A DNA stretch of 64,000 nucleotides from an uncultured Aquimarina sp. (GTDB lineage: Bacteria; Bacteroidota; Bacteroidia; Flavobacteriales; Flavobacteriaceae): assembly GCA_947498455.1 (NCBI GenBank), contig CANMKK010000019.1, positions 42,183 through 106,182 on the forward strand, given 5' to 3'. The notes below the pieces were generated by a model that worked only from the letters and a program-made list of their open reading frames with translations, had not been told where the DNA came from and did no database searches. Positions 19,501-29,238 of this stretch are shown piece by piece. Numbering within the stretch: position 1 is the stretch's first letter; each line of letters opens with the position of its first letter. The position numbers were made by a program, and so were the translations under genes.

Positions 19501-20404
19501 ACTCTGTAAAGGAGTTGATCTGTATGGTTGCAGCTTCAGATGGCTCTACATAATCGGAAACTCTTTTCCCATTTGTACCTCCAGCGGTAATGTAGTAATA
19601 AGATCGATCCGCATATAAGTTAATATTTGTTGTATTTTCTGCACTATACATCCCTTCTGTACCTTCTCCATAAAATAATATATAATCATTCCCAGAAAAA
19701 TTTCCGTCTTCACCTCCAAATACCTGTATTGCATTCTCCCGTAAATCAAACTCTGTGTTTTCCTGATTCATCAGCGGCAGCATTTGCCCACCATTACCAT
19801 ATATTTTTATAGTAGCAGGATCAATAGATGAAACATCCATTCCTAAATCATTTAAAAATCCAGGAGTAATTCTAAAAACACCGGTTTTATCGACATAAAA
19901 TCTAAACCAGTCGCCAGAAGCCAAAACAGAATTACTTATAGGCATTCTCTTCGACAAAGACTTATTTATTGCTTGTTGATAAACAACATCCAAAGAAATT
20001 ACTTTTTTAAACCGACTTCCTTCCTTTATTATAGGAGAAAAGCTCACGAAACCAGTTCTTTTACCCCTTGCACTAGCAGACTTAACAGAGTACTTAATTT
20101 TTTCAGGAATAAGATTTACATCAAGATCTTTTAATTCAGATCTAGAAATATTTTTATAAACAATATTTTCAAGCCTTGCTGTATTAGAATTAATTTGTCC
20201 TGATTCATTCCAACTATGCACATATTGGATTCCTTGGTCATCTAAAAACTCGAAATTCTTTTCATCAAAGCCCGGAATTGTATATGAAGTAGTAGATGTG
20301 CTTACTATTACATCTTTCCAATCAATTGTAACATTTATTCGTTGTTGTGCAAAAATTGTAGCCGAAAACAACAGCACATATATAATCGTAATTTTCTTCA
20401 TCAT
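16565..20404 (-). CDS. porU: type IX secretion sortase PorU
   Basis: PorU is the surface gingipain-like (C25) protease that removes C-terminal sorting domains from type IX cargo and attaches the cargo to lipopolysaccharide. I chose the ATG at 20402-20404 (a second ATG follows at once) over the upstream GTG, because it gives a clean signal peptide ending in IFAQ. In about 1279 residues, the C25 domain contains His783 in DYFGHGGEDG and Cys817 in TVTCEFTKF, the expected catalytic pair. A Por-type C-terminal domain (NYPNPFVNQTEF through VYVYKISV) ends the chain, as is normal for PorU. It diverges from gldJ. Confidence 0.95.
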   Translation of the reverse strand: MMKKITIIYVLLFSATIFAQQRINVTIDWKDVIVSTSTTSYTIPGFDEKNFEFLDDQGIQYVHSWNESGQINSNTARLENIVYKNISRSELKDLDVNLIPEKIKYSVKSASARGKRTGFVSFSPIIKEGSRFKKVISLDVVYQQAINKSLSKRMPISNSVLASGDWFRFYVDKTGVFRITPGFLNDLGMDVSSIDPATIKIYGNGGQMLPLMNQENTEFDLRENAIQVFGGEDGNFSGNDYILFYGEGTEGMYSAENTTNINLYADRSYYYITAGGTNGKRVSDYVEPSEAATIQINSFTEYQFFEEDKTSIVKVGRRWFGDSFDIQNTRSYQFSFPNLITSEPIELRVFAAGVSGSVSNMNVLFNGDQVGVLSFSATTGTSFGSARDITQEVSSSSDQITVGLSYNNNGNPSAIGYLDFISVKAKRALMGSTSQMAFYYEEGPATVGIGQYNISNANSISQVWDVTNPESISSIANNASSVISFKANLGALRNYIAIVPEDYFVPQIDETASVDNQNIKGTIFLDNQGQFRDVDYLLITHNSLLSAANRLAEHHRNINDYNVKVITLDQIYHEFSSGKQDVAAIRNLVRYVYENASDTSNRLKYLCLLGDASVDFKDRLASQNCTNTNIVPTFQSLNSFSLVSSFATDDFFGSIDPEEGLMTAADQLDIAVGRILADTPQLADAMVSKIINYDSEQSFGRWRNSVLLIADDVDRDWEETIQRNLDELSVELNERKPSVNVTKIYSDAFQQESSSSGNRYPKVNEAISNEIEKGAVAIDYFGHGGEDGLSTEFVYTKSTATELRNTNKYPIFITVTCEFTKFDNPCRETAGELTYWNAEGGTVGLISTTRDVIVTFGISVNDRLFEILFPEGSEYLSVAEAVRQMKNSFVNNSNRRVVFFFGDPAMKMAIPKPNVRLTAINDVPVTQGVDVLQALSRVKISGEVVNESGVLLSDYNGILETTIYDKEIDRETLANDGTRNSAGELIKLNFKTLGEIVFRGKASVTNGLFDFEFIVPKDISIPEGNGRISFYAARTGVLENQAGVDQSIIIGGLNENAPEDNVGPQIQLFMNDENFISGGVTNDSPILIAKLQDENGINTASGIGHDISGILDGDESNPFIMNDFYETEVDDFTKGVVNFKFRDLEPGLHTLAFKGWDVYNNSSTQEIQFVVAEDSGFTLKNVLNYPNPFVNQTEFWFEHSSAVSDLLEVQVQVFTVSGKVVWTKNQSLSGKTSYREDIQWNGRDDFGDKLGKGVYVYKISVKSTLTNQRVDKIEKLVIL

Positions 20405-20617
20405 AGCGTATAACGAGTTTAGCACACATTTAGTGTTTCAGAAATCTCGGTTTTTCTTCAAAAATAATAATAAACGCAAAAATATTGCGTTAAACCAAAG
20501 TCACTAGTAAAAACATATTTTTTTTGCTATTTAATATTATTTTAAAAATATTAGGGTAAATTTAACGTTAATTATTATATTGCAAGCCCTAATTTCTACT
20601 TTAACGAACTTAAAATT

Positions 20618-22291
20618 ATGAGAAACGCGTTAGTTTTGAAGTCGCTAATGGTACTTACCATTAGTAGCCTATTACTTAGCTGTAACAAGACAGATTACGG
20701 CAACAGCTCAAGAGCCACAGGCTGGAAATACAACTCCAAAGATGGTGGTTTTCAGGTAAATACAAACTACAAAGAACAAGAAACTGGTCCAGGTTTAGCC
20801 TTCGTTGAAGGAGGTACTTTTACCATGGGACGTGTACAAGATGATGTAATGCATGATTGGAACAACACGCCTACCCAACAACATGTCCAATCCTTTTACA
20901 TGGATGAAACAGAGGTTACTAATATAATGTACCTGGAATATCTTGATTGGCTAAAAGGCGTTTATCCTCCTATGGAAGCCAAATACAAAAATATTTATCA
21001 CGGAGCACTACCTGATACATTGGTATGGAGAAATCGTTTAGGTTTTAACGAAATGATGTCCAATAATTACCTACGTCACCCTGCATATGCAAATTATCCT
21101 GTAGTAGGAGTTAATTGGATCCAGGCTGTAGAATTTAGTAAATGGAGAACCGACCGTGTAAACGAAAGAATTCTTGAAGAAGAAAGATTCATTAGAGAAA
21201 ATGCTCCTTTCGAAGATGTTTCTGCAGAAAGCACATTCAACACCGAAACGTATTTAAACGCTCCAACCCAAACTTATGGCGGAAATGATGAAGCTACAAG
21301 AGGAGGAAGATTATCAGAAAGATACGAAAAAGATAATGACTCTACTGGTCTATATATCCAACGTAAAGACGGGTTGCTTTTACCACAATACAGACTTCCT
21401 ACCGAAGCGGAATGGGAATATGCAGCCTTAGGACTTGTAGAAATCAGAAGTTACAACATCTATAGAGGTAGAAAAAAATACCCTTGGGATGGTCAATACA
21501 CCCGTTCAGGAAAAAGAAGAACACGTGGTGATCAATTAGCTAATTTCAAACAAGGAGATGGTGATTATGGTGGAATTGCAGGATGGAGTGACGACGGTGC
21601 TGATATTACAGCCCCTGTAGCATCATATGAACCTAATGGATATGGTCTTTATGACATGGCAGGTAATGTAGCAGAGTGGGTTGCCGATGTATACAGACCA
21701 ATAGTTGATGACGAATACAATGATTTTAACTATTACAGAGGTAATGTATACACTAAAAATGCAATTAATCCTGACGGAACTGTTAAAATAGCAACTACAG
21801 ATTCTATCATCTATGACACTCTAAGCAATGGAAAAATTGTAGCAAGAGTTTTACCAGGAGGAATACTTCAAACTCCTGTTGATGAAAACGAAACTTACTT
21901 AAGAGCTAATTTTACAGAAAGTGATAATCGTAATTTCAGAGACGGTGACAAGAGCTCTTCTAGATATTATGAAGGATTCCAAGATGAAAATACACCAAAT
22001 AGAAGAATGTATAATTCTCCTATCCACAAAGTAGAACCTAGTGCCGAAGACAGCACTCAGATGGACAGAAAATATGATGAATCAAGCAACAGAACCACCA
22101 TTGTTAGTGACGAAGTTAGAGTCTACAAAGGAGGTTCTTGGAAAGACCGAGCATATTGGTTGGATCCAGCTCAGAGAAGATTCTTCCCTCAAGATATGTC
22201 TACAGATTATATCGGTTTTAGAAATGCAATGTCTCGTGTTGGAGAAAAAGCTAAACAGAAAAAGACCCCTAAACACAGAGCACCTAGGTAA
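20618..22291 (+). CDS. gldJ: gliding motility lipoprotein GldJ
   Basis: GldJ is an outer-membrane-associated lipoprotein required for gliding motility and type IX secretion in Flavobacteria. The 557-residue protein has a lipobox LLLSC (Cys22) and a formylglycine-generating-enzyme-like (FGE-sulfatase) fold: FVEGGTFTMGRV, DETEVTN, PVVGVNWIQAVEFSKWRT, RLPTEAEWEYAA, GLYDMAGNVAEWVAD and VYKGGSWKDRAYWLDP. Long insertions split the fold. It is not expected to be a sulfatase maturase. The gene is head-to-head with porU, as in other gliding Flavobacteriaceae, and is followed by a terminator. Confidence 0.95.
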   Translation: MRNALVLKSLMVLTISSLLLSCNKTDYGNSSRATGWKYNSKDGGFQVNTNYKEQETGPGLAFVEGGTFTMGRVQDDVMHDWNNTPTQQHVQSFYMDETEVTNIMYLEYLDWLKGVYPPMEAKYKNIYHGALPDTLVWRNRLGFNEMMSNNYLRHPAYANYPVVGVNWIQAVEFSKWRTDRVNERILEEERFIRENAPFEDVSAESTFNTETYLNAPTQTYGGNDEATRGGRLSERYEKDNDSTGLYIQRKDGLLLPQYRLPTEAEWEYAALGLVEIRSYNIYRGRKKYPWDGQYTRSGKRRTRGDQLANFKQGDGDYGGIAGWSDDGADITAPVASYEPNGYGLYDMAGNVAEWVADVYRPIVDDEYNDFNYYRGNVYTKNAINPDGTVKIATTDSIIYDTLSNGKIVARVLPGGILQTPVDENETYLRANFTESDNRNFRDGDKSSSRYYEGFQDENTPNRRMYNSPIHKVEPSAEDSTQMDRKYDESSNRTTIVSDEVRVYKGGSWKDRAYWLDPAQRRFFPQDMSTDYIGFRNAMSRVGEKAKQKKTPKHRAPR

Positions 22292-22312
22292 AAAATATTA
22301 AAGTTCGTTATT

Positions 22313-22349
22313 AAAAAAGCCCTGTACAACATTGTAGCAGGGCTTTTTA
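22313..22349 (+). terminator. intrinsic terminator after gldJ
   Basis: AAAAAGCCCTG and CAGGGCTTTTT form an 11-base-pair stem with a loop of about 13 bases and end in a T run. It falls about 20 bases after the gldJ stop and just before the murF start, so murF must be read from its own promoter, by read-through, or from a promoter inside gldJ. Confidence 0.85.
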
Positions 22350-22365
22350 TTACATATAAAACACA

Positions 22366-23646
22366 ATGGAAATAGGTCAAATTCATCAACTATTTTTAGA
22401 AAGCAATGGCATTTGCACAGATACTAGAAAAATCAAAGCCAATACATTATTTTTTGCTCTAAAAGGAGACAACTTTGATGGAAATCAATATGCACAGCAA
22501 GCGCTCGATAACGGAGCATCTTACGTGATTATTGATGATCAAAAAATAACCAAGACTAAAAAACATATCTTAGTACAGAATGTTTTAAAAACACTGCAAG
22601 ACCTTGCTTCTTTCCACAGAAGATATATTGACATTCCTATTCTAGCTTTAACAGGAAGTAATGGAAAAACCACAACCAAAGAATTGATAAACCAAGTACT
22701 TTCTTGCAAGTACAAAACTGTTGCAACAATTGGAAACTTAAACAATCACATTGGCGTACCTCTTACATTGCTATCCATGACAAGAGATACAGAAATTGGA
22801 ATTGTAGAAATGGGAGCAAACCATATTCATGAAATAGAAAACCTAAGCATTATAGCTTCTCCTGATTACGGATACATAACAAACATAGGAAAGGCTCATC
22901 TAGAAGGTTTTGGAAGTCTCGAAGGAGTTCTACAAGGTAAAACAGAACTATATAAGCAGCTAAGAAAATATGACAAGACAGTATTCCTTAATACCGAAGA
23001 CGAAAAGCTAACCAATGCCTCCAAAGGAATCAAAACCTACACCTTCTCTAACTCGACAGAAAGTAATGTAACAATACAATTAGAATCAACAAACCCTTTT
23101 GTTCATGTTCGTTACCAAAATGAGATCATAAAAAGCAATTTAATTGGCTCTTATAATTTTACCAATATTGCTGCTGCTATAACCATCGGCAATTATTTTA
23201 AAGTTCCTTTTGAAAACATTAAAAATGCAATCGAGTCATACACCCCATCAAATAATCGTTCACAAATAATCACCAAAAACCAACTTACTATTATACTGGA
23301 TGCATACAATGCAAACCCAAGCAGCATGAGCGCAGCTTTAGATAATTTCGAAAAATTAGAACATGATTTTAAGACCGTATTTTTAGGAGACATGTTTGAA
23401 TTAGGAGAAAATGCAGCACCAGAACACCAAGTAATTGTAGACAATATAGCAAACACATCCTTCAATCAAATACATCTAATTGGTCAACACTTCTTTAACA
23501 CAAACACTAAAGACCCACGTATACACACTTATAAATCATATGATGATTTCGCGCAACAATGGCCTCAAGTAATACAACTCAATAACGCAATCCTTATAAA
23601 AGGTTCTAGAGGAATGAAACTAGAGCGCATACTAGAATTACTTTAA
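22366..23646 (+). CDS. murF: UDP-N-acetylmuramoyl-tripeptide--D-alanyl-D-alanine ligase
   Basis: MurF adds D-Ala-D-Ala to UDP-MurNAc-tripeptide in the last cytoplasmic step of peptidoglycan precursor synthesis. The 426-residue protein has an N-terminal substrate domain (CTDTRKIKANTLFFALKG), the ATP loop LTGSNGKTTTKE (P-loop at residues 97-103), VEMGANHIHEI, and LDAYNANPSSM in the C-terminal ligase domain. Length and motif order are normal. The start ATG is only 17 bases after the gldJ terminator. Confidence 0.94.
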   Translation: MEIGQIHQLFLESNGICTDTRKIKANTLFFALKGDNFDGNQYAQQALDNGASYVIIDDQKITKTKKHILVQNVLKTLQDLASFHRRYIDIPILALTGSNGKTTTKELINQVLSCKYKTVATIGNLNNHIGVPLTLLSMTRDTEIGIVEMGANHIHEIENLSIIASPDYGYITNIGKAHLEGFGSLEGVLQGKTELYKQLRKYDKTVFLNTEDEKLTNASKGIKTYTFSNSTESNVTIQLESTNPFVHVRYQNEIIKSNLIGSYNFTNIAAAITIGNYFKVPFENIKNAIESYTPSNNRSQIITKNQLTIILDAYNANPSSMSAALDNFEKLEHDFKTVFLGDMFELGENAAPEHQVIVDNIANTSFNQIHLIGQHFFNTNTKDPRIHTYKSYDDFAQQWPQVIQLNNAILIKGSRGMKLERILELL

Positions 23647-23792
23647 CAACCAAGAATCAGGTATTAAAACATAGATTTACCATAGCATCACTAAATCTTG
23701 TAATACTATTTAATAGCCATCCATATTATAAAGATTTTATAACATAGAAAAATCTGAATAGGCAGTCTACCAAATAAATCCAAAAACAGGTA

Positions 23793-24935
23793 TCAATTCT
23801 TAAGTATACTTCTAGAAATCACGATTCTCTGTATCTCACTAGTTCCTTCATAAATCTGAGTAATTTTTGCATCCCTCATTAAACGTTCTACGTGATACTC
23901 CTTTACAAAACCATTACCTCCATGAATCTGAACTGCTTCTATACTAACATCCATTGCTGCCTGTGAAGCAGCTAATTTAGCCATAGCCCCAGACAAATCG
24001 TAATTCTCATGATTATCTTTGTCCATTGCCGCCTTATACACTAACATTCTTGCAGATTCTATTTGCGTATACATATCAGCAAGTTTAAAAGCAATAGCCT
24101 GATGATTCATAATTTCAGTACCAAATGCCTTTCTAACTTTTGCATACTCCTTTGCTAACTCAAATGCTCCAGATGCAATCCCCAACGCCTGAGCCGCTAT
24201 ACCAATGCGCCCTCCTGCTAATGTTTTCATTGCAAATTTAAAACCAAAACCATCTTCACCAATGCGATTTTCTTTTGGCACCTTTACATCATTAAAAATT
24301 AAAGAATGTGTATCACTACCCCTTATCCCCAATTTATCTTCTTTAGGACCAATTTCAAAACCTTCCCAACCTTTCTCTACAATAAATGCATTTATTCCAC
24401 GATGTTTCTTTTCTTTATCAGTTTGAGCTATCACCAAATAATAATCCGCAGTACTACCGTTTGTTATCCAATTTTTCGTTCCATTAAGCACATAATGATC
24501 CCCTTTATCAATAGCTGTAGTTTTTTGCGAAGTTGCATCACTCCCCGCTTCTGGTTCAGACAAACAAAATGCACCGATAGATTCTCCTGTTGTCAATTTT
24601 GTTAGATATTTCTGTTTCTGTTCAATAGAACCATATGTATCAAGCCCCCAGCATACCAAAGAATTATTAACTGACACAATAACTGAACAAGAGGCATCAA
24701 TCTTGGACAATTCCTCCATGACAAGCACATATGATAGGGTATCCATCCCACCTCCTCCATACTCAGGAGAAGCCATCATACCCAAAAAACCCAATGCACC
24801 CATTTTCTTGACTTGTTCCGAAGGAAATTCCTGCTTATCATCCCTTTCGATTACTCCGGGTAGTAATTCAGCCTTTGCAAAATCGCGAGCAGCATCGCGT
24901 ATCATTAGTTGTTCTTCAGATAATTTAAAGTCCAT
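23793..24935 (-). CDS. acyl-CoA dehydrogenase
   Basis: An FAD-dependent acyl-CoA dehydrogenase of about 380 residues. I chose the ATG at 24933-24935 (MDFKLSEEQLMIRD), which fits the family; the frame extends upstream only to a GTG. Motifs are CLSEPEAGSDA, WITNG, FGVDxx-like RGSDTHSLIF, RKAFG and IYEGTSEIQRIVISRSI, whose Glu in YEGT is the likely catalytic base. It carries out the first step of fatty-acid or branched-chain acyl-CoA beta-oxidation. It resembles short-chain enzymes, but exact chain length cannot be told. It is divergent to the amino-acid dehydrogenase gene. Confidence 0.93.
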   Translation of the reverse strand: MDFKLSEEQLMIRDAARDFAKAELLPGVIERDDKQEFPSEQVKKMGALGFLGMMASPEYGGGGMDTLSYVLVMEELSKIDASCSVIVSVNNSLVCWGLDTYGSIEQKQKYLTKLTTGESIGAFCLSEPEAGSDATSQKTTAIDKGDHYVLNGTKNWITNGSTADYYLVIAQTDKEKKHRGINAFIVEKGWEGFEIGPKEDKLGIRGSDTHSLIFNDVKVPKENRIGEDGFGFKFAMKTLAGGRIGIAAQALGIASGAFELAKEYAKVRKAFGTEIMNHQAIAFKLADMYTQIESARMLVYKAAMDKDNHENYDLSGAMAKLAASQAAMDVSIEAVQIHGGNGFVKEYHVERLMRDAKITQIYEGTSEIQRIVISRSILKN

Positions 24936-25158
24936 ATATAACAAGGTTTTACTGTGCGTGCATAACACGTGAATTGCACTTTTTAATGAAAATAAACCGA
25001 CATAATCCCAATATCGTTATTAATTACACAAATATAAATTATAATATCATAGTTTTACTGTTTTTTCCATTTTTTGTATTTCTGCTTTTATTCAAAAAAC
25101 AAAGTTTCTTAATTTCCCTATTCCCATAAGATTAATTCTATCATATTTTTTTTTCAAA

Positions 25159-25191
25159 TTGAGTTTTTAGCTATTTAGTTTTTTATATTTG
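25159..25191 (+). promoter_or_regulatory. promoter candidate for the amino-acid dehydrogenase gene
   Basis: TATATTTG at 25184-25191 matches the Bacteroidetes -7 box TAnnTTTG, with a TTG at 25159-25161 as a loose -33 element. This gives an approximately 150-base leader before the ATG at 25345. The whole 409-base region 24936-25344 between divergent genes is very AT-rich and otherwise shows only a weak CTACTA/TAGTAG hairpin at 25297-25314. Confidence 0.5.
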
Positions 25192-25344
25192 CGAAGTCAC
25201 TTTTGACATATATTCAATTTATTACAAATCTATTTACTATGACACAGCTTTAACTACTTTTTGGGAGGCATATCTTAATTAAATCAAGAAATAGTACTAC
25301 TACCTTAATAGTAGCAGTTGTGTTTAATAAATAGAGATTATAAA

Positions 25345-26571
25345 ATGAAAGAATTATTAAAAAAATACGAGAATAGAACTCCTGAAATTGTTTTTAACTG
25401 GAAAGATTCCGAAACTGAAGCAGAAGGATGGACTGTTATTAATTCACTTAGAGGTGGTGCAGCTGGCGGCGGTACCAGAATGCGAAAAGGATTAGACATG
25501 AATGAAGTACTCTCTTTGGCCAAAACCATGGAGGTAAAATTCACTGTTTCAGGTCCTAAAATAGGAGGCGCTAAATCTGGTATTAATTTTGACCCTAATG
25601 ACCCTAGAAAAAAAGGAGTCTTAGAAAGATGGTATAAAGCAGTCTCTCCCTTATTAAAGAGTTATTATGGTACTGGAGGGGATCTTAATGTAGATGAAAT
25701 CTATGAAGTAATTCCTATTACGGAAAATTGCGGAGTATGGCATCCACAAGAAGGAGTTTTTAATGGACACTTTAGACCTACAGAAGCTGATAAAATTAAT
25801 AGAATAGGTCAATTACGTCAAGGAGTTATAAAAGTATTAGAAAATACTACATTCTCTCCCGAAACTTCTCGAAAATATACTGTTGCTGATATGATTACGG
25901 GCTATGGTGTCGCTGAAGCTGTAAGACATTATTACGCTATATATGGAGGAAGTGTAGTAGGAAAAAAAGCAGTAGTTCAAGGTTTTGGTAATGTAGGGTC
26001 AGCAGCAGCCTATTACTTATCAGAAATGGGAGCGAAAATAGTTGGTATTATCGATCACGCTGGCGGTTTAATCAATGAAAAGGGGTTTTCTTTTGAAGAA
26101 ATAAAAGAACTGTATCTCAATAAAAAGGGAAACAAATTGTATAGTGAAACTCTAATTCCTTTTGAAGACTTAAATAAAAAAATATGGTCGCTAGAAACAG
26201 AAATATTTGCTCCTTGCGCGGCTTCTAGATTAATCACTAAAGATCAGATTACTCAAATGATAGAATCTGGTTTGGAAGTTATTTCCTGTGGTGCTAATGT
26301 ACCCTTTGCTGATACAGAAATATTCTTTGGTCCCATTATGGAATATACGGATGAACAAGTTAGTTTGATACCTGATTTTATTTCTAATTGTGGCATGGCA
26401 AGAGTATTTGCCTATTTTATGGAGCGCAGAGTACAAATGACCGATGAAGCTATCTTTAAAGACACTTCCCAAACAATTAGAGAAGCTATACAAAACATAT
26501 ATAACAAAGATAAATCCAAAACTAACATCAGTAGAACGGCATTTGAAATTGCGCTCAAACAACTGATATAA
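25345..26571 (+). CDS. Glu/Leu/Phe/Val-family amino-acid dehydrogenase
   Basis: A 408-residue oxidative deaminase that interconverts an amino acid and a 2-oxo acid using NAD(P). The start is the ATG at 25345; a TTG lies upstream in frame. The dimerisation/substrate domain contains [16 protein letters not shown] and [16 protein letters not shown], with Lys77 the likely catalytic lysine, and the Rossmann motif is [19 protein letters not shown]. The [11 protein letters not shown] text differs from the usual glutamate and leucine dehydrogenase signatures, so I do not name a substrate. It is 23 bases before nhaB on the same strand. Confidence 0.85.
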   Translation: MKELLKKYENRTPEIVFNWKDSETEAEGWTVINSLRGGAAGGGTRMRKGLDMNEVLSLAKTMEVKFTVSGPKIGGAKSGINFDPNDPRKKGVLERWYKAVSPLLKSYYGTGGDLNVDEIYEVIPITENCGVWHPQEGVFNGHFRPTEADKINRIGQLRQGVIKVLENTTFSPETSRKYTVADMITGYGVAEAVRHYYAIYGGSVVGKKAVVQGFGNVGSAAAYYLSEMGAKIVGIIDHAGGLINEKGFSFEEIKELYLNKKGNKLYSETLIPFEDLNKKIWSLETEIFAPCAASRLITKDQITQMIESGLEVISCGANVPFADTEIFFGPIMEYTDEQVSLIPDFISNCGMARVFAYFMERRVQMTDEAIFKDTSQTIREAIQNIYNKDKSKTNISRTAFEIALKQLI

Positions 26572-26594
26572 CAATAACAAACAATACATATATT

Positions 26595-28067
26595 ATGCTA
26601 AAATATTTCTTAGGCAATAGTCCAAAATGGTTTAAATTCGCAATTATAGGATTTCTCATTTTCAATGTGTTCTCTTATTTTGCTTTAGGTCCTATGATCA
26701 CATCATGGATTTTTATAGGAGAATTTATTTTCACTTTAGCGATGGCATTGAAATGCTATCCTTTGCAGTCAGGTGGCCTCTTGGCTATTCAGATTTTAGC
26801 TCTAAATTTAACTACACCTAAAAATTCATATCATGAAGTAGAGCAAAATCTAGAAGTAATCTTACTACTAGTTTTTATGGTTGCTGGGATTTATTTTATG
26901 AAACCTTTACTAATGTACATTTTCAGTAAAGTATTTACCAAAATTAAATCAAAAATGTTTCTCTCATTACTATTCGTATTCTTAGCAGCGGTATTATCAG
27001 CTTTCTTGGATGCATTAACAGTAACTGCAGTATTGATTAGTGTTGCTGTTGGTTTCTATGGGGTGTATCACAAAATCCACTCGATGCCTGTTTCGGATTT
27101 TGATCAAGATGGAACTTTAGATCGTAAAGAACTAAGTGGAGAAACATTGGAGCAATTCAGAAGTTTTTTAAGAAGCTTGGTAATGCACGGTGTTGTAGGA
27201 ACTGCACTGGGAGGTGTTTGTACTTTGGTAGGAGAGCCTCAAAATTTATTAATAGGAGAAAGATTAGGATGGGATTTTATTCAATTCTTTCTAAAAATGG
27301 CTCCTATATCTATTCCAGTTCTGATTGCCGGATTAATAACTACTATAGTTTTGGAAGCCACAGGATCTTTTGGTTTTGGAGCAAAATTACCAGAAGTTGC
27401 AAGAAGAATCATCGAAAATTATACAGATGAAGAAGATGCTAATAGATCAGACAAATCTAAATATGGACTCATTGTACAAGCTGTATCTGCTATACTATTA
27501 ATTATAGGGCTCGCCCTACATCTTGCTCCAGTTGGTTTTATTGGACTAGCATTAATAATAGTACAAACCGCTTTTATGGGTATTACTGAAGAACATCATT
27601 TAGGTAAAGCGTTTGAAGAAGCACTCCCTTTTACCGGTTTATTAGTAGTTTTCTTTGTAATTGTTGCTATGATCCATGATCAACATCTTTTTACTCCTAT
27701 TATAGATTGGGCCTTATCTTTAGATACAAGCAAACAACCTTCAATGTTTTACGTCGCTAACGGAATATTATCTATGATTAGTGATAATGTTTTCGTGGCT
27801 ACAGTCTATATAGGAGAGGTAAAACAGGCATTCGACAATGGTGCTATTTCTAGAGATCAGTTCGAGAAACTTGCTATTGCAATTAATACAGGCACCAACT
27901 TACCAAGTGTTGCAACACCTAATGGTCAAGCTGCATTTTTATTTTTGTTGACTTCATCATTAGCTCCATTAATAGGATTATCTTATGGTAAAATGGTAAA
28001 AATGGCGTTCCCATACACAATTGTTCTTGGAGGTATTGGTTTATTAGGAATAATTTATATCTTATAA
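26595..28067 (+). CDS. nhaB: sodium/proton antiporter NhaB
   Basis: A 490-residue inner-membrane protein of about 12 helices, which expels Na+ in exchange for H+. The conserved NhaB stretch [23 protein letters not shown] is at about 135-160. It is followed by a hydrophilic loop containing [13 protein letters not shown], an EF-hand-like D-x-D-x-x-x-D pattern that I note without claiming calcium binding. [20 protein letters not shown] and [24 protein letters not shown] are further family motifs. It fits a marine lifestyle. The 72 bases that follow lead to exbB. Confidence 0.9.
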   Translation: MLKYFLGNSPKWFKFAIIGFLIFNVFSYFALGPMITSWIFIGEFIFTLAMALKCYPLQSGGLLAIQILALNLTTPKNSYHEVEQNLEVILLLVFMVAGIYFMKPLLMYIFSKVFTKIKSKMFLSLLFVFLAAVLSAFLDALTVTAVLISVAVGFYGVYHKIHSMPVSDFDQDGTLDRKELSGETLEQFRSFLRSLVMHGVVGTALGGVCTLVGEPQNLLIGERLGWDFIQFFLKMAPISIPVLIAGLITTIVLEATGSFGFGAKLPEVARRIIENYTDEEDANRSDKSKYGLIVQAVSAILLIIGLALHLAPVGFIGLALIIVQTAFMGITEEHHLGKAFEEALPFTGLLVVFFVIVAMIHDQHLFTPIIDWALSLDTSKQPSMFYVANGILSMISDNVFVATVYIGEVKQAFDNGAISRDQFEKLAIAINTGTNLPSVATPNGQAAFLFLLTSSLAPLIGLSYGKMVKMAFPYTIVLGGIGLLGIIYIL

Positions 28068-28139
28068 GTATCAAAGAAAATATACTTAACCTAGAGAAAT
28101 GGCGTTAGTATACAAACACTAAATTAACAAATATAGCAC

Positions 28140-28841
28140 ATGACCCATTTATTAACGCTCAGTACTTTGGCTCAAAAAACTAAGGAAATAGACCCAGAAG
28201 CTGAAGAAAAAACTTTATCCATAATTGATTTACTCCTAAGTGGTGGAACCGGAGGAGTAGTTATCATAGCGATACTTTTTGTATTGTTATTTGTTGCTGT
28301 TTATATCTATTTCGAAAGAATTTTTGCAATTAAGGCTGCCTCTAAGTATGATGAAAGCTTTATGCACCAAATTAGAGATAACGTTGCCAGTGGTAAAATC
28401 GAAGCAGCAAAAATATTATGTGCACAAACAAACAATCCAGTTTCTAGATTAACGGAAAAAGGAATATCCAGAATAGGAAACCCTTTAGAAGATATTAATA
28501 CAGCTATAGAAAACGCTGGTAGATTAGAAGTATATAAGCTCGAAAAAAATGTAAGCATCCTTGCAACTGTAGCTGGAGCTGCCCCAATGATTGGGTTTTT
28601 AGGTACGGTTATTGGTATGATTTTGGCATTCCATAATCTTGCTTCTAGTTCAGGAAGTGCAGATATGGGATCCTTAGCAGAAGGTATTTATACTGCAATG
28701 ACTACCACGGTTGCAGGACTCGTGGTTGGTATTGTGGCATATATTGGTTATAATCACGTAGTAGTTCGTACGGACAAAGTGATTCATCAAATGGAAGCGA
28801 CTGCAGTTGATTTCTTAGACCTACTAAACGAACCTGCTTAA
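28140..28841 (+). CDS. exbB: MotA/TolQ/ExbB proton channel protein
   Basis: A 233-residue inner-membrane protein with three helices. Helix 1 is near 32-52, and the paired helices flank GAAPMIGFLGTVIGMILAFH and AMTTTVAGLVVGIVAYIGYN, the classical ExbB/TolQ motifs. Together with the next two genes it forms an energy-coupling complex that uses the proton motive force to drive TonB-dependent transport. It is one base from exbD, so translation is probably coupled. Confidence 0.93.
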   Translation: MTHLLTLSTLAQKTKEIDPEAEEKTLSIIDLLLSGGTGGVVIIAILFVLLFVAVYIYFERIFAIKAASKYDESFMHQIRDNVASGKIEAAKILCAQTNNPVSRLTEKGISRIGNPLEDINTAIENAGRLEVYKLEKNVSILATVAGAAPMIGFLGTVIGMILAFHNLASSSGSADMGSLAEGIYTAMTTTVAGLVVGIVAYIGYNHVVVRTDKVIHQMEATAVDFLDLLNEPA

Positions 28842-28842
28842 T

Positions 28843-29235
28843 ATGAACTTAAGAGGAAGAAATAAAGTAAGTCCGGAATTTAGTATGTCGTCTATGACGG
28901 ATATTGTATTTTTATTGTTGGTTTTCTTTTTATTAACATCACCAACGATAACTCCGGAGGCATTAGATCTAGTTTTACCTAAGGCCAAAGGAAAAAGCTC
29001 TAATGTTCAGAATATTTCTGTAAGTATTACCAATAAACTACAATATTACATAGACAATGAACGCGTTACCCAAAGTAGATTAGAATCTACCTTAAAGTCG
29101 CGTTTATCAGGACAAAATGAACCTACTATTATTCTTAGAGCTGAAGAAGGAGTTCCTATTGAAAAAGCCGTAAGTGTAATGGATATTGCAAATAGAAATA
29201 GATTTAAGGTAATATTAGCGGTAAAGCCCGATTAA
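28843..29235 (+). CDS. exbD: ExbD/TolR biopolymer transport protein
   Basis: A 130-residue protein with one membrane helix beginning at SSMTDIVFLLLVFFLLTSP; Asp20 is the proton-carrying aspartate of the family. The rest is a periplasmic domain. It sits one base after exbB and three bases before a TonB-like gene. The length is normal. Confidence 0.92.
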   Translation: MNLRGRNKVSPEFSMSSMTDIVFLLLVFFLLTSPTITPEALDLVLPKAKGKSSNVQNISVSITNKLQYYIDNERVTQSRLESTLKSRLSGQNEPTIILRAEEGVPIEKAVSVMDIANRNRFKVILAVKPD

Positions 29236-29238
29236 TTA

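Noticed and set aside
20618..22291. GldJ as a possible sulfatase maturase (FGE) for the two sulfatases
   Set aside because: The FGE-like fold is shared, but the length, insertions, lipobox and porU neighbourhood mark it as GldJ.
22041..22301. 86-codon open frame overlapping the end of gldJ in another frame
   Set aside because: gldJ is convincing across this region; the other frame lacks a protein-like composition.
27106..27135. EF-hand-like D-x-D pattern in the NhaB loop
   Set aside because: The motif is short and sits in a loop of a transporter; calcium binding is not supported by anything else.
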